Origin: Nocardia stercoris
GTDB taxonomy: Bacteria > Actinomycetota > Actinomycetes > Mycobacteriales > Mycobacteriaceae
NCBI RefSeq assembly: GCF_003696265.1
Contig: NZ_RFFH01000002.1
Location: 186,001-250,000 of the forward strand
Direction of reading: 5' to 3'
Length of the DNA stretch: 64,000 nucleotides
Below are positions 36,656 through 46,600 of the stretch, piece after piece. Under the pieces are notes generated by a model, which did not search any database, had not been told where the DNA came from, and worked only from the letters and a program-made list of their open reading frames with translations. Each line of letters begins with the position of its first letter. Position 1 is the first letter of the stretch. The translations under genes and the position numbers were made by a program.

Positions 36656-37431
36656 GGTGCGCCGAATCCCGCCTGGCTCAACGCCTGTCGGCCTCGGGGG
36701 CCGTCGACCAGGTCCTCGAAGGCCTGAGCGAGGTCCGCGTGCTTCGAATCAGCCACGGGGGCAATCGGATAGGTATTCACGGTGCCGGCGGACTCGGGGA
36801 AGGAGACCTGGGTGACCTTGGGTCCGGCGCCGGCCGCGTCGGTGACGTAGACCAGGCCGGCGTCGGCCTCGCCGGAGGTGACCTTGCCCAGAACGTCGGT
36901 GACCGAGGATTCCTCGCTGACCGGGGAGATCGTCACGTGGGCGGTCCCGGTGACCTTCTTGGTCGCGGAACCGCACGGCACCTGGGGCGCGCACACCACC
37001 AGCCGCAGGCCCGGCTGGGCCAGATCGGCCAGCGTCGCAACATGTTTCGGGTTTCCCGGGGGAGTGACGATGGTGAGGACGTTGGTGGCGAAGGTCTGCG
37101 GCTGCGCGGTGATGCGGCCGGTCGCGGTGACCTTGTCCATGTTCGCCCGGTCCGCGGCGGCGAACACGTCCGCGGGCGCACCCTGATTCAACTGCGCGGC
37201 GAGATCGGCGGAGCCGGCGAACGAGAAGGCGACCTTCGTACCCGGATGCGTCGACTCGAACTGCTTGCCCAGGTCGGTGAAGACCTTCGTCAGCGACGCC
37301 GCCGCGAAGACCGTCAGCGTCGTGCTGGGAGCGGCTGCGGTGCCGGAATCAGTTGTACCGGAAGAACATCCGGCAAGCACTCCGGCCAGCAGGCCGGCCG
37401 ACAGCAGCGCCGCGACCGGCCGCGCCGTCAC
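36652..37431 (-). CDS. modA: molybdate-binding lipoprotein ModA
   Basis: 259 residues from GTG at 37431 (GTGA overlap with the upstream regulator). Signal peptide ending in LAGVLAGC gives a lipid Cys near 22. The binding protein fold opens with [17 protein letters not shown], the classic ModA motif with the oxyanion-binding Ser, then [26 protein letters not shown] (second binding Ser). A later [16 protein letters not shown] contributes the conserved Tyr. It captures molybdate or tungstate outside the membrane for ModBC. Confidence 0.93.
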   Translation of the reverse strand: MTARPVAALLSAGLLAGVLAGCSSGTTDSGTAAAPSTTLTVFAAASLTKVFTDLGKQFESTHPGTKVAFSFAGSADLAAQLNQGAPADVFAAADRANMDKVTATGRITAQPQTFATNVLTIVTPPGNPKHVATLADLAQPGLRLVVCAPQVPCGSATKKVTGTAHVTISPVSEESSVTDVLGKVTSGEADAGLVYVTDAAGAGPKVTQVSFPESAGTVNTYPIAPVADSKHADLAQAFEDLVDGPRGRQALSQAGFGAP

Positions 37432-37829
37432 TCGACGTCGATCGACTCCACCACGACGGTCGTCGCCTTCATCGCGGCCGCCACCACACTGCCGGGTTCG
37501 AGCCCCAGCGTGCGCACCGACTCGCTGCTCATCAACGACACGATCACGAAAGGTCCGCACTGCATCTCCACCTGGGCCATGACCCCGTCCACCACCACAC
37601 GGGTGACCAGACCGGGCAACCGATTCCTCGCCGAACTCGCGCTGCCCAGCCGGGCCCGCGGCGGCCGCGCCGCCGCCACCGCGACCTCCGCCACCTGGGC
37701 GCCGTCGACGACCAACCGGCCCGACTCGTCCTTGTGCGCGGTCAGCACATCGGTGTCGATCCAGCGGCGCACGGTGTCGTCGCTGACTCCGAGCAATTCG
37801 GCAGCGGTTCGGATCCGGAGGGCAGGCAC
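37428..37829 (-). CDS. MopI-like HTH plus TOBE molybdate-binding regulator
   Basis: 133 residues from GTG at 37829. An N-terminal excisionase/MerR-type helix-turn-helix (LRIRTAAELLGVSDDTVRRWID, about 3-24) is joined to a single TOBE/Mop domain (about 62-130; RNRLPGLVTRVVVDGVMAQVEM, SSESVRTLGLEPGSVVAAAMKA). Proteins of this build sense molybdate and control mod operons. It is the first gene of the mod cluster; no clear ribosome binding site precedes the GTG. Confidence 0.85.
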   Translation of the reverse strand: MPALRIRTAAELLGVSDDTVRRWIDTDVLTAHKDESGRLVVDGAQVAEVAVAAARPPRARLGSASSARNRLPGLVTRVVVDGVMAQVEMQCGPFVIVSLMSSESVRTLGLEPGSVVAAAMKATTVVVESIDVE

Positions 37830-37965
37830 CCGGCAAGGATATCCGCAGATACGGACACAAGCGACAGATACCTCCGCAACTACGGACGGCGACCGGCCGT
37901 GGCGGCCGGGCTCGGAACTTTCTCGGTGACGAGTTCCGGTCCCGCCAAGTAGGCTCGGAGCAATC

Positions 37966-38781
37966 ATGGCCACCTATTTCGATCCGCGGTCCTGGTCGCC
38001 GCTGCGCGCGGTCGACCCGGTCCGGCGGATGCTCGACCCCGCCTGGCTCGACCAATGGGCCGGATTCACCACCTCCTGGCTCGACCCGTTCGCCGACCTC
38101 GGCGCCGGCACCGTCACCGCACTCCTGCCCGACGTACTCATCACCGTCCTCAGCGAAGGCATCCGCAGCCGATTCGGCGGCCAGACCCTGAGCGCGGCCG
38201 TCCTCGGCCACGAGGTCACCGCCGTCCTGGACACGCTCGAAGTCCGCCGGCGCGGCGCCCAGTTCGAGATCAGCAGCGAACTCAGCGACATGCGGTGGGA
38301 CCGGCACGCCATCGAACGGATGACCGTCCTGGCCCACGGCGTCCGGCTCACCCCGGGCGTCCCCACCAAACTGCGCACCCGCGTCATCGAGGTCAGCGGC
38401 ACCGTCACCACCGCGGCGCTGGTGGGTTGGCTGAACGAGACCGGCCTCGACTGGGAACTCGCGATCGACACGGACGGGCTGATCGTGGCCCGCGACCCGA
38501 GCCGCCGGATTCGCGTCGTCCTGGACGCCACCGTCAACGACAACGTCCTCGCCCTGGCCGTGCACCGCGCCTACTGGCGGGGAATGCGAGTGCCGCGCCG
38601 CTACATCAAGGTCGCGCCGATCCCGCTCGGCGAACTACCCCGCGACGCGCGCATCGTGCGCGCCGACCGAGACGCCGACCGGGTGCACTGGCGGCTGGAG
38701 ATCCCGCAGCTGACCGGGTCGTTCGACCTGGCCGAGATCCGCACCGCCATCGTCACCGGCACCACCCTGGTGCTGTTCTAG
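37966..38781 (+). CDS. DUF2993/LmeA-like conserved protein
   Basis: 271 residues without a signal peptide. Strand-rich sequence with DLGAGTVTALLPDVLITVLSEGIRSRFGGQTLS and RTRVIEVSGTVTTAALVGWLNETG resembles the LmeA/DUF2993 lipid-binding family, whose M. tuberculosis member matures lipomannan; the match is by pattern only. It converges on pcnA and shares the palindrome CTAG with it, so both genes end in the same four bases. Confidence 0.65.
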   Translation: MATYFDPRSWSPLRAVDPVRRMLDPAWLDQWAGFTTSWLDPFADLGAGTVTALLPDVLITVLSEGIRSRFGGQTLSAAVLGHEVTAVLDTLEVRRRGAQFEISSELSDMRWDRHAIERMTVLAHGVRLTPGVPTKLRTRVIEVSGTVTTAALVGWLNETGLDWELAIDTDGLIVARDPSRRIRVVLDATVNDNVLALAVHRAYWRGMRVPRRYIKVAPIPLGELPRDARIVRADRDADRVHWRLEIPQLTGSFDLAEIRTAIVTGTTLVLF

Positions 38782-40247
38782 GGCGCCCCGGCGTTCCACC
38801 ACTCGACCAGCGCCTGCTCGGCCTCCTCGGCGGTCATCGGCCCCCGGTCCAGGCGCAGCTCCTTCAAATACCGCCACGCCCGGCCGACCTGCGGGCCCGG
38901 CGGCAGGCCGAGCAACTCCATGATCGCGTTGCCGTCCAGGTCGGGACGCACCCGAGCCAGATCCTCGGCCTCCTGCAGCCGCGCGATCCGCACCTCGAGA
39001 TCGTCGTAGGTGGCCTGCAACTGCGCGGCCCGGCGCTTGTTGCGGGTCGTGCAGTCGGCGCGGACCAGCTTGTGCAAGCGGGGGAGCAGCTCGGCGCCGT
39101 CGGTGACATAGCGCCGCACCGCCGAATCCGTCCACTGCCCCTTGTTGTAGCCGTGGAACCGCAGGTGCAGATACACCAGCCGCGCCACGTCCTCGGTGAA
39201 CTGCTTCGGATACTTCAACGCGCGCAAGCGTTTCCGCACCATCTTCGCGCCCACCACCTCGTGGTGGTGGAAGCTGACCCCGCCGCCGGGCTCGTTGCGC
39301 TTGGTCGGCGGCTTCCCGATGTCGTGCAACAGCGCCGCCCACCGCAGCACCAGGTCCGGGTCGCCCTCCTCCTGGTCGATGGCCTGGCGCAGCACGGTCA
39401 ACGAATGCTGGTAGACGTCCTTGTGCTGGTGGTGTTCGTCGATCTCCAGCTGCATGGCCGGGATCTCCGGCAGCACCCGCGCCGCCAGCCCGGTCTCGCA
39501 CATGACGTCGATACCCTCGGTCGGGTACTGGCCGCCGATCAGCTTGTCCAGCTCGGTGTGGATGCGCTCGGCGGTGATCCGGTCGATCTCACCGGCCATG
39601 GCCGTCATCGCCGCCCGCACGCGCGGCGCGAGCTCGAAACCCAGCTGAGCCACGAAGCGGGCCGCGCGCAACATGCGCAGCGGGTCGTCGTCGAAGGAGT
39701 CCTCGGGCGCGGCGGGCGTATCGAGCACCCCCGCGAGCAGGGCGTCCAGACCGTTGAGCGGGTCGACGAATTCGAGGTTGCCGTCGCCGCCGATCCGCAC
39801 CGCCATCGCGTTCACGGTGAAGTCGCGGCGCACCAGATCACCCTCGAGGGTGTCGCCGAAGGTCACCTCCGGATTGCGCGACACCCGGTCGTAGGAGTCG
39901 CTGCGGAACGTGGTGATCTCGATCTGCTGCCCGTCCTTGGCGCCGCTGACCGTGCCGAACGCCAGCCCGCCGGTGTCCCACATCTGATCGGCCCAGCCGC
40001 GCAGGATGCCCTGCACCACCTCGGGCCGGGCGTCGGTGGTGAAATCCAGGTCGGTGCCCAGCCTGCCCAGAACCGCGTCGCGCACACTGCCGCCCACCAG
40101 ATAGAGCTGGTGACCCTGCGCGGCGAACATTTCCCCCAGCGGTGTCAGCACATCCGACAGGCGCCCCAGCGTGACCGCCGCAGCTGCCAGCAGGCGCGCA
40201 CGACGATCCTCGACAGCATCCTCGTACTTCTGCGAAACCACGACCAC
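38778..40247 (-). CDS. pcnA: CCA tRNA nucleotidyltransferase
   Basis: 489 residues. The class II nucleotidyltransferase head has LVGGSVRDAVLG and DLDFTTDARP (catalytic Asp pair), then RRDFTVNAMAV and the ERA-type DDPLRMLRAARF. A C-terminal HD phosphohydrolase domain contains LLHDIGKPPT and FHHHEVVG. It adds or repairs the 3' CCA of tRNAs. It corresponds to Rv3907c and is divergent from mutT4, as in M. tuberculosis. Confidence 0.93.
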   Translation of the reverse strand: MVVVSQKYEDAVEDRRARLLAAAAVTLGRLSDVLTPLGEMFAAQGHQLYLVGGSVRDAVLGRLGTDLDFTTDARPEVVQGILRGWADQMWDTGGLAFGTVSGAKDGQQIEITTFRSDSYDRVSRNPEVTFGDTLEGDLVRRDFTVNAMAVRIGGDGNLEFVDPLNGLDALLAGVLDTPAAPEDSFDDDPLRMLRAARFVAQLGFELAPRVRAAMTAMAGEIDRITAERIHTELDKLIGGQYPTEGIDVMCETGLAARVLPEIPAMQLEIDEHHQHKDVYQHSLTVLRQAIDQEEGDPDLVLRWAALLHDIGKPPTKRNEPGGGVSFHHHEVVGAKMVRKRLRALKYPKQFTEDVARLVYLHLRFHGYNKGQWTDSAVRRYVTDGAELLPRLHKLVRADCTTRNKRRAAQLQATYDDLEVRIARLQEAEDLARVRPDLDGNAIMELLGLPPGPQVGRAWRYLKELRLDRGPMTAEEAEQALVEWWNAGAP

Positions 40248-40394
40248 GCAGCTTAGTTGGCGAACACCCCCGACACCGAATCCCCGCCGCCCGGTCCGGG
40301 CCCCGTCCGTCCGCTCGACGCACCCGGTACCGCCCGCACTCCGACCGGCGCCGCCAGGCGACGTAGCGGGTACCGCGTCGCCTAAACTGACGCA

Positions 40395-40931
40395 GTGTCT
40401 CCGGCCGATCGCGCGAACAATCGACGCCGCCAGCCCCGGCGCCGAAGTTCGGCCGGTTCAGCGGGCAAACCTCGGATGCGCACCGTGCGCGAAACATCCG
40501 CAGGTGGGCTGGTCGTCGACGGCCTGGACGGTCCCGCAGCGCTGCGCTGCGCGGCCCTGATCGGGCGCACCGACCGCCGCGGCCGACTGCTGTGGTCCCT
40601 GCCGAAGGGGCATATCGAAGAAGGCGAGACCGCGGAGCAGACCGCCGTGCGGGAGGTCGCCGAGGAGACCGGGATCAACGGTGAGGTGGTCGAGGAACTC
40701 GGCAGCATCGACTACTGGTTCGTCACCGAGGGCCGCCGCGTGCACAAGACCGTGCACCATTTCCTGATGCGGTCCCTGGGTGGCGAGCTGACCGACGCCG
40801 ACGTCGAGGTCACCGAGGTCGCCTGGGTGCCGCTGACCGAGCTGGAGTCGAAACTGGCCTACGCCGACGAACGGCGGCTGGCCGAGGTCGCGAACCGCCT
40901 GATCGATCGGATGGAGAACGGCAGACGATGA
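40395..40931 (+). CDS. mutT4: NUDIX hydrolase MutT4
   Basis: 178 residues from GTG at 40395. An Arg-rich N-terminus (about 1-27) precedes the Nudix domain; the box [22 protein letters not shown] is complete (about 75-96). Homologue by position and motif of Rv3908. It should clean up oxidised nucleotides or related diphosphates. The stop overlaps the next gene start (ATGA). Confidence 0.9.
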   Translation: MSPADRANNRRRQPRRRSSAGSAGKPRMRTVRETSAGGLVVDGLDGPAALRCAALIGRTDRRGRLLWSLPKGHIEEGETAEQTAVREVAEETGINGEVVEELGSIDYWFVTEGRRVHKTVHHFLMRSLGGELTDADVEVTEVAWVPLTELESKLAYADERRLAEVANRLIDRMENGRR

Positions 40932-43531
40932 CGCGTGCGGGACGGTGGCGCCGGCCGATCGATCGGTCAGCCGCCGGCGGCATGAACCGGACTCGAACGG
41001 CGAGTCCGGTGCGCCGGTGGCCGGTTCTGATCCTCGTCGGGTTGGCCCTGCTGACCGGAACCGCGACATTGCCGGCGCTGCCGTTCGCGGTCGCGCAGCC
41101 GACCGGTTCGGCCGGCACGCCGGTGGAACCGAAATTCGTCAAGCTGACCGTGGACGCGGTGGGCCCGACGGCGGTGACCGCGGCCGGCGACGGCTTCTTG
41201 ACCGTTACCGGCACGGTCACCAATATCGGCGACCGCGACGTGGACGACATCAGTGTGCGCGTGCAGCGCGGCGGCGCGATCGAAACCCCGAGCGGCCTGC
41301 GCACCACGCTGCGGCCGGACGAAGCCGATGACGAGGTGGTCGGCGACTTCGTCGACCTCACCGACCAGCTCGCCCCGGGGCAGCGCAAACAGTTCGCGCT
41401 CAAGGTCGCCGTGCGGCCGGGCACCCAGACCACGCCACCGGTCAGCTCGCTCGGCATCAACGCGCCGGGCGTCTACCCGGTGCTGCTCAATATCAACGGC
41501 CAGCCCGCCTACGGGAACCAGGCCCACCTCGACGACGCCCGGTTCCTGCTGCCGGTGCTCGGGCTGCCGCCGGAGACGATCGACGGACGGCCGACCGGTG
41601 AGGGCCCGGTGTCCGCCCCCACGGACGCGCCGGTGGCGACGACGTTCATCTGGCCGCTGGCCGACCGCCCGCGCACGGTGGCCGGGATTCCGGGCCAGGC
41701 CGACGGGAAGCCGCTGCTCACCGACGACGAGTTGGCGGCCTCGCTGACCACCGGCGGGCGGCTCGACCAGCTGCTCGCCGCCGTGGAATCCGAGGTCCGC
41801 ACCGACAGCGGCCGTCCCGGACCGGGCGCGAACCCGGCCGCGGGCGCGCTGTGCCTGGCGATCGATCCCGATCTGCTGCTCACCGTCGACGGGATGACCC
41901 GGGGCTACAAGGTCCTGGCCTCCCCGTCGGATCCGAGCGGGCCGACCCGGGACGGAACCGGCGCGCGGGCCGCGAGCGCCTGGCTGGACCGGTTGAAGGC
42001 GGTCGCCGCCGCGGTCTGCACGATCGCGACCCCGTTCGCGCAGGTGGACGTCAGCACCCTGGCGGCGGTGGCCGATCCCGACCTGAGCGGCCTTGCCCTC
42101 GACTCGCCCGCGACCGTCGTCGATACGCTGTTGTCGGTGAAGTCGGTCCGCGGCGTGGCGCTGCCGGCCGCGGGCAGTGTGGACGAGGCCGGCGCCCAGC
42201 TGCTGGCCGCCCACGGCACCACGACCGCGGTACTCGCCGCCAATGCCGTTGTCCCCGGCGATCATCCGGCCCCGGCCGGTCCGGCACCCGCGTCGACCGT
42301 CGCGCACGGTCCGGCCGCGACGGCCGGCACGCCGGTCGAGGAGGTCGACGCGCCCGAGATGGTTCGCCTGCTGGGTGTCACGCCACCCAGCGCTCCCGGT
42401 CAGCAGCTGGCGGATCCGGGCCTGCGGGTCGCCACCTTCGACGTGTGGACCGCGACCGCGATGGCGGCGGTCGGTTCCGGTCCGCCGACCCCCGCCTTCA
42501 CGCCGGCCGGCGCCCGCTTCGAGGTGACCGGCGACTCGCGGCCGGCCCGGCTGCAGGACGCGCTGGGCGCGCTGGCCTGGAGTGCGCTGAACCCGCAGGC
42601 CGGGCAGCGCGCCGCCCTGATCATGCCGCCGCAGGAGTGGGGTGCGGGCCGCGACGAGGCGACCGCACTGCTCGGGGAGTTCGATCTGCTCGCGCACAGC
42701 GGGCTGATCACGCCGCGCCCGTTCGCCGACGTGCTCACGACCGCGCCGGATCCGCGCCCGTTCACCGTGGACTATTCGGCGCAGGTCGCCGCCGACGGAG
42801 TGCCCGGTCACTACGTCGAGCCGGTGCGCAGCCAGGAACAGCGGGTGCAGAACCTGCTCGGCGCGCTGGTGGACGCGCCGCTGCAGAAGCCGACCCCGAA
42901 CGACTTCGTGCAGCCGCTGCGCGACGACCTGCTGCGGGTGCTGTCGGGGGCCAGCCGGGGCAGTGATTCCGGTGCGGAGACCGCGGCGCAGCGCCGGATG
43001 GACCAGATCACTCGAACTTTGGACAACATCTACGACTCGGTGACGGTGCTGCCGCCGGGCGGCGTCTACACCCTGGCCTCGGAACAGAGCCCGCTGCTGC
43101 TGGTGGCGCGCAACGACCTTCCGGTCGCGATCCGGATCAAATTCAAGATCGACGCGCCCGCTGAGACCAACATCACCGACATCGGCGAGCAGCAGTTGCC
43201 GGCCGAGGGCACCCGCTGGTTCCAGGTGCCGAGCCAGGTGTCCGACAGCCGCAAACTGGTCATTCCGATTTCGCTCACCACGCCGGATGGGGTCCCGCTG
43301 GGCAACGCGACATCCGTTCAGGTGCGTTCCAACGCCTATGGTCAGGCATTGGCGATAATTACGGCATGCGCGTGTGTTCTGCTGTTCCTGCTCACCGGAC
43401 GCCGGCTCTGGCGGCGCTTCCGGGGACAGCCGGATCCGGCGGACGAGGGGCTCGACCCCAGCAAGCGGCGCAGGTTGAACCGCTATTTGCGCGCCCGGCG
43501 ACGGGTTGGACGGCAGCAGGAGGATTCGTGA
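40928..43531 (+). CDS. Rv3909-like secreted/membrane protein (DUF6049)
   Basis: 867 residues. A signal or anchor segment ([24 protein letters not shown], about 33-56) is followed by an extracellular region of about 770 residues and a C-terminal transmembrane helix ([17 protein letters not shown], about 812-828), ending in a basic tail. An early strand-rich domain ([28 protein letters not shown]) looks like a CARDB-type immunoglobulin fold. Essential-region partner of MurJ by conserved position; function not known. Start ATG overlaps mutT4. Confidence 0.88.
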   Translation: MTRAGRWRRPIDRSAAGGMNRTRTASPVRRWPVLILVGLALLTGTATLPALPFAVAQPTGSAGTPVEPKFVKLTVDAVGPTAVTAAGDGFLTVTGTVTNIGDRDVDDISVRVQRGGAIETPSGLRTTLRPDEADDEVVGDFVDLTDQLAPGQRKQFALKVAVRPGTQTTPPVSSLGINAPGVYPVLLNINGQPAYGNQAHLDDARFLLPVLGLPPETIDGRPTGEGPVSAPTDAPVATTFIWPLADRPRTVAGIPGQADGKPLLTDDELAASLTTGGRLDQLLAAVESEVRTDSGRPGPGANPAAGALCLAIDPDLLLTVDGMTRGYKVLASPSDPSGPTRDGTGARAASAWLDRLKAVAAAVCTIATPFAQVDVSTLAAVADPDLSGLALDSPATVVDTLLSVKSVRGVALPAAGSVDEAGAQLLAAHGTTTAVLAANAVVPGDHPAPAGPAPASTVAHGPAATAGTPVEEVDAPEMVRLLGVTPPSAPGQQLADPGLRVATFDVWTATAMAAVGSGPPTPAFTPAGARFEVTGDSRPARLQDALGALAWSALNPQAGQRAALIMPPQEWGAGRDEATALLGEFDLLAHSGLITPRPFADVLTTAPDPRPFTVDYSAQVAADGVPGHYVEPVRSQEQRVQNLLGALVDAPLQKPTPNDFVQPLRDDLLRVLSGASRGSDSGAETAAQRRMDQITRTLDNIYDSVTVLPPGGVYTLASEQSPLLLVARNDLPVAIRIKFKIDAPAETNITDIGEQQLPAEGTRWFQVPSQVSDSRKLVIPISLTTPDGVPLGNATSVQVRSNAYGQALAIITACACVLLFLLTGRRLWRRFRGQPDPADEGLDPSKRRRLNRYLRARRRVGRQQEDS

Positions 43532-43533
43532 CG

Positions 43534-43641
43534 ATGCTCGACGGCGGACTCGGTCGTGCCGCCCTGCCATCGCGCGATCGGTCCGGGCTGCGGCCGCGAA
43601 CCCCGCGTGACCGCGCGGTGACGCCGGCCCGGGGGGCGTGA
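43534..43641 (+). CDS. small 35-codon ORF coupled to murJ
   Basis: ATG at 43534 follows AGGAGG-N10 and lies 2 bp after the stop of the Rv3909-like gene. The product (MLDGGLGRAALPSRDRSG..., Arg-rich, 35 residues) ends in a TGA that overlaps the murJ ATG as TGATG. Codon third positions are about 80% G/C, like real genes here. The strong ribosome binding site belongs to this ORF rather than to murJ. It may be a leader peptide coupling the two translations. Confidence 0.4.
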   Translation: MLDGGLGRAALPSRDRSGLRPRTPRDRAVTPARGA

Positions 43642-46600
43642 TGACAGATATCTCCAAACCCACCCACGGCGATATCCCCCAGCAGAACAGCAACACACCG
43701 CCCGGTGGCCCGGCACAGCCGGCCCGGCGCGGCCCGGCGCGGCCCGATCGCCGTGACCCGGCCCAGCCCGACGGCGACACGCCCGAGGTGCAGCGGACCG
43801 CGGCAGCCCCTTGGGAACGCGGCAACCAGCCGCCGAGCGGCGCCCAGCGCCGGGTGCCGCCGGCGAGCGGCGCGATGCCGCAGGTACCGCGGCCGCCGGA
43901 CGGCCCGCCGCCGGGCCGTCCGGGCGGCCGGATCCCGGAATCCCGGCGGCACGAACCGCGCCCCGGATTCCAGTGGGGTCACCCGAACGGGCCCGACGGT
44001 GGCCAACCGCAACGCATCGATCCCGCGCAGCCGCGACGGCGTCCCCCCGCACCCCCGCAGCGAATCGAACCCGGCCGCGGTGACGTGCCGGGTGCCGGTC
44101 CCGGCAGGCGCGGACCGGCGCATCCCGCAGGCCCAGCCAGCGGCCACTTCCCGGCCGTGAACAACGGGCCGTCGAGCGGTCACTTCCCGCAGGTTTCCGG
44201 CGGCGCGCCCCGCGCGCAACGCCCGCCGAGCGGTCAGCTGCCGCGGGTACCGAACCCGCAAACGCCGAATCGGCCGCCCAGCGGCCAGATTCCGGTCACC
44301 CCCGGTGGCCGGATGACGCCACCGGCGTATCCGGTCCGCCGCGCCGCGGGATCCGAGACGCCCGAACGCGTTTCCGGCGGCACCGCGACCGCGGTCGCCA
44401 CCGCGCCGAAACCCGACACGCCGCAGGGCCGCAACGCCCGGTTGATGAGCGACTCCGGGTCGATGGCGATCGTCACGCTCATCAGCCGGATCACCGGATT
44501 CGGTAAGCAGCTGCTGCTGCTCACCGTGCTGGGTCCCCGGATCGCGAGCGCGTTCACCGTGTCCAGCCAGATCCCGACGATGGTCGAGCAGCTGGTGCTG
44601 GGTGCGGTGCTGACCGCGTTCGTGGTCCCGACCCTGGTCCGGGCCGAGAAGGAGGACGCCGACGGCGGCGCCGCCTTCGTCCGCCGCCTGGTCACCATGG
44701 CGTTCGTGGTGCTCGGCGCCGCCGCGCTGTTCTGTACCGCGTCGGCGCCGCTGCTGATCAAATACATCTTCCTGTCCGACGACGGCAAGGTCAGCGCCGG
44801 CCTGGCCACCGCGCTGGCCTACCTGCTGCTGCCCGCCATCGTCTGCTACGGCATGTCGTCGCTGCTCATGGCGATCCTCAACACCCACGAGATCTTCAAG
44901 CCGGGTGTGTGGGCGCCGGTGCTGAACAACCTCGTGGTGCTCGGCGTGCTGGGCCTGTACGCGGTGACCCCGGGGGAGATCTCGCTCGACCCGGTCCGCA
45001 TGGGCGATCCCAAGCTGCTGATCCTCGGCCTCGGCGTCACGTTCGGCGTGTTCGTGCAGGTCATGAGCCTGCTGCCACCGATCCGCCGGGCCGGGATCGA
45101 CCTGCGGCCGCTGTGGGGCGTCGACGACCGGCTCAAGCAGTTCGGTGGCATGGGTGCCGCTGTCATCCTGTACGTGCTGATCAGCCAGGCCGGCTTCGTG
45201 TTCGGCACCCGGATCTCGTCGCACGCCGACGAGGCCGGGCCCGCGATCTATAACAACGCCTGGCTGCTGTTGCAGCTGCCGTACGGCGTCCTCGGCGTGA
45301 CCGTGCTGACGGCGATCATGCCGCGGCTCAGCCGCAATGCCGCGGCCGACGACACACCCGCCGTGGTGGACGATCTGTCCGCCGCGACCCGGTTGACGAT
45401 GATCGCGCTGCTACCGGTCGTCACCTTCCTCACGATCGCCGGGCCGCAGGTGGGCGAAGCGCTCTACGGGTACGGGCATTTCGGCAACCACCAGGCCGCG
45501 CGGCTGGGCGAGGCGGTCAGCTGGTCGGCGTTCACGCTGATCCCGTACGCCCTGGTCCTGATCCATCTGCGGGTCTTCTACGCGCGTGAACAAGCCTGGA
45601 CGCCGACGTGGGTCATCCTCGGCATCACGGCCGTCAAGATCGCGCTGTCCGCGCTGGCGCCGCTGGTGTTCTCCGACGACTACGTGGTCATCGCCCTGGG
45701 AGTGGCGAACGGGCTGGGCTTCGCGGCCGGCGCCGCGATCGGCGGCTGGCTGCTGCACCGCAGTCTCGGCGATCTGCGCATGTCGAACGTGGGCCGGACC
45801 GTCACCCGGGTGGCCCTGGCGTCGGTGGCGGCCGGTGCCGTGACCCTGATCGTCGACCAGACGGTCGGTTTGGACCGGTTCCATCACGGTTTCGGGGCAC
45901 TGTTCCGAGTCGGGGTGGACGCCGTCGTGATGCTCGGTGTCGCTTTCGGTCTCATGCGCCTGGCGGGCATCCCGGAGATCGTGGCGATCACGGTGTCGAT
46001 CACGCGGCGCCTCGGAATCTCCGCGCCCGCACCGAAACTCGACCTCGACGCCGCCGAACTCGAGGCGACGACCGTGCTGGCGCGGCCCGAGCCGGCCGCC
46101 CCGTACTACTACCGCTACGACCCGTACATGGACGCGCAGACGATGGTGCTTCCGGTCATCCGGCCCGGGACAGTTGTCCGCACCGGTACGAGCGAGTTCC
46201 CGTACCCTGTTGCGCAGGCAAACGCAAACGCCGGGTCCGGCACCAGCGCAACCGATATGTCGGGTTCCGCGGTACCGGGTCAGGACGACCGGGTCGGCGC
46301 ACCACCGATACAGCCGGTATCCGCACAGCAGGTTGAAGGAGGAACCAGGGTGAGCGACGACGCGGCGGGCGCTGCCGCCGCCGATGCTGCCGCGACTAGG
46401 GAGGGCGCTCTGCGTACCGACGACCCCGCGGAGGTTCCACCGGCCGACGATGCGGCCGGCGACCAGGATACGGCCGGTACCGGGGAGCAGGATTCCCCGG
46501 AGAACTCCGGCGCGACTCCGCCGAGCTACGAGACCGGCATGCTGCCGGTCCACTCGCCGGAGATGCCCCCGATGCGTGTGGAACAACCGGCTCGCCGGAC

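Noticed and set aside
40967..43825. 952-codon minus-strand frame
   Set aside because: Antisense to the Rv3909-like gene and the murJ start; Arg/Gly-rich with no domain.
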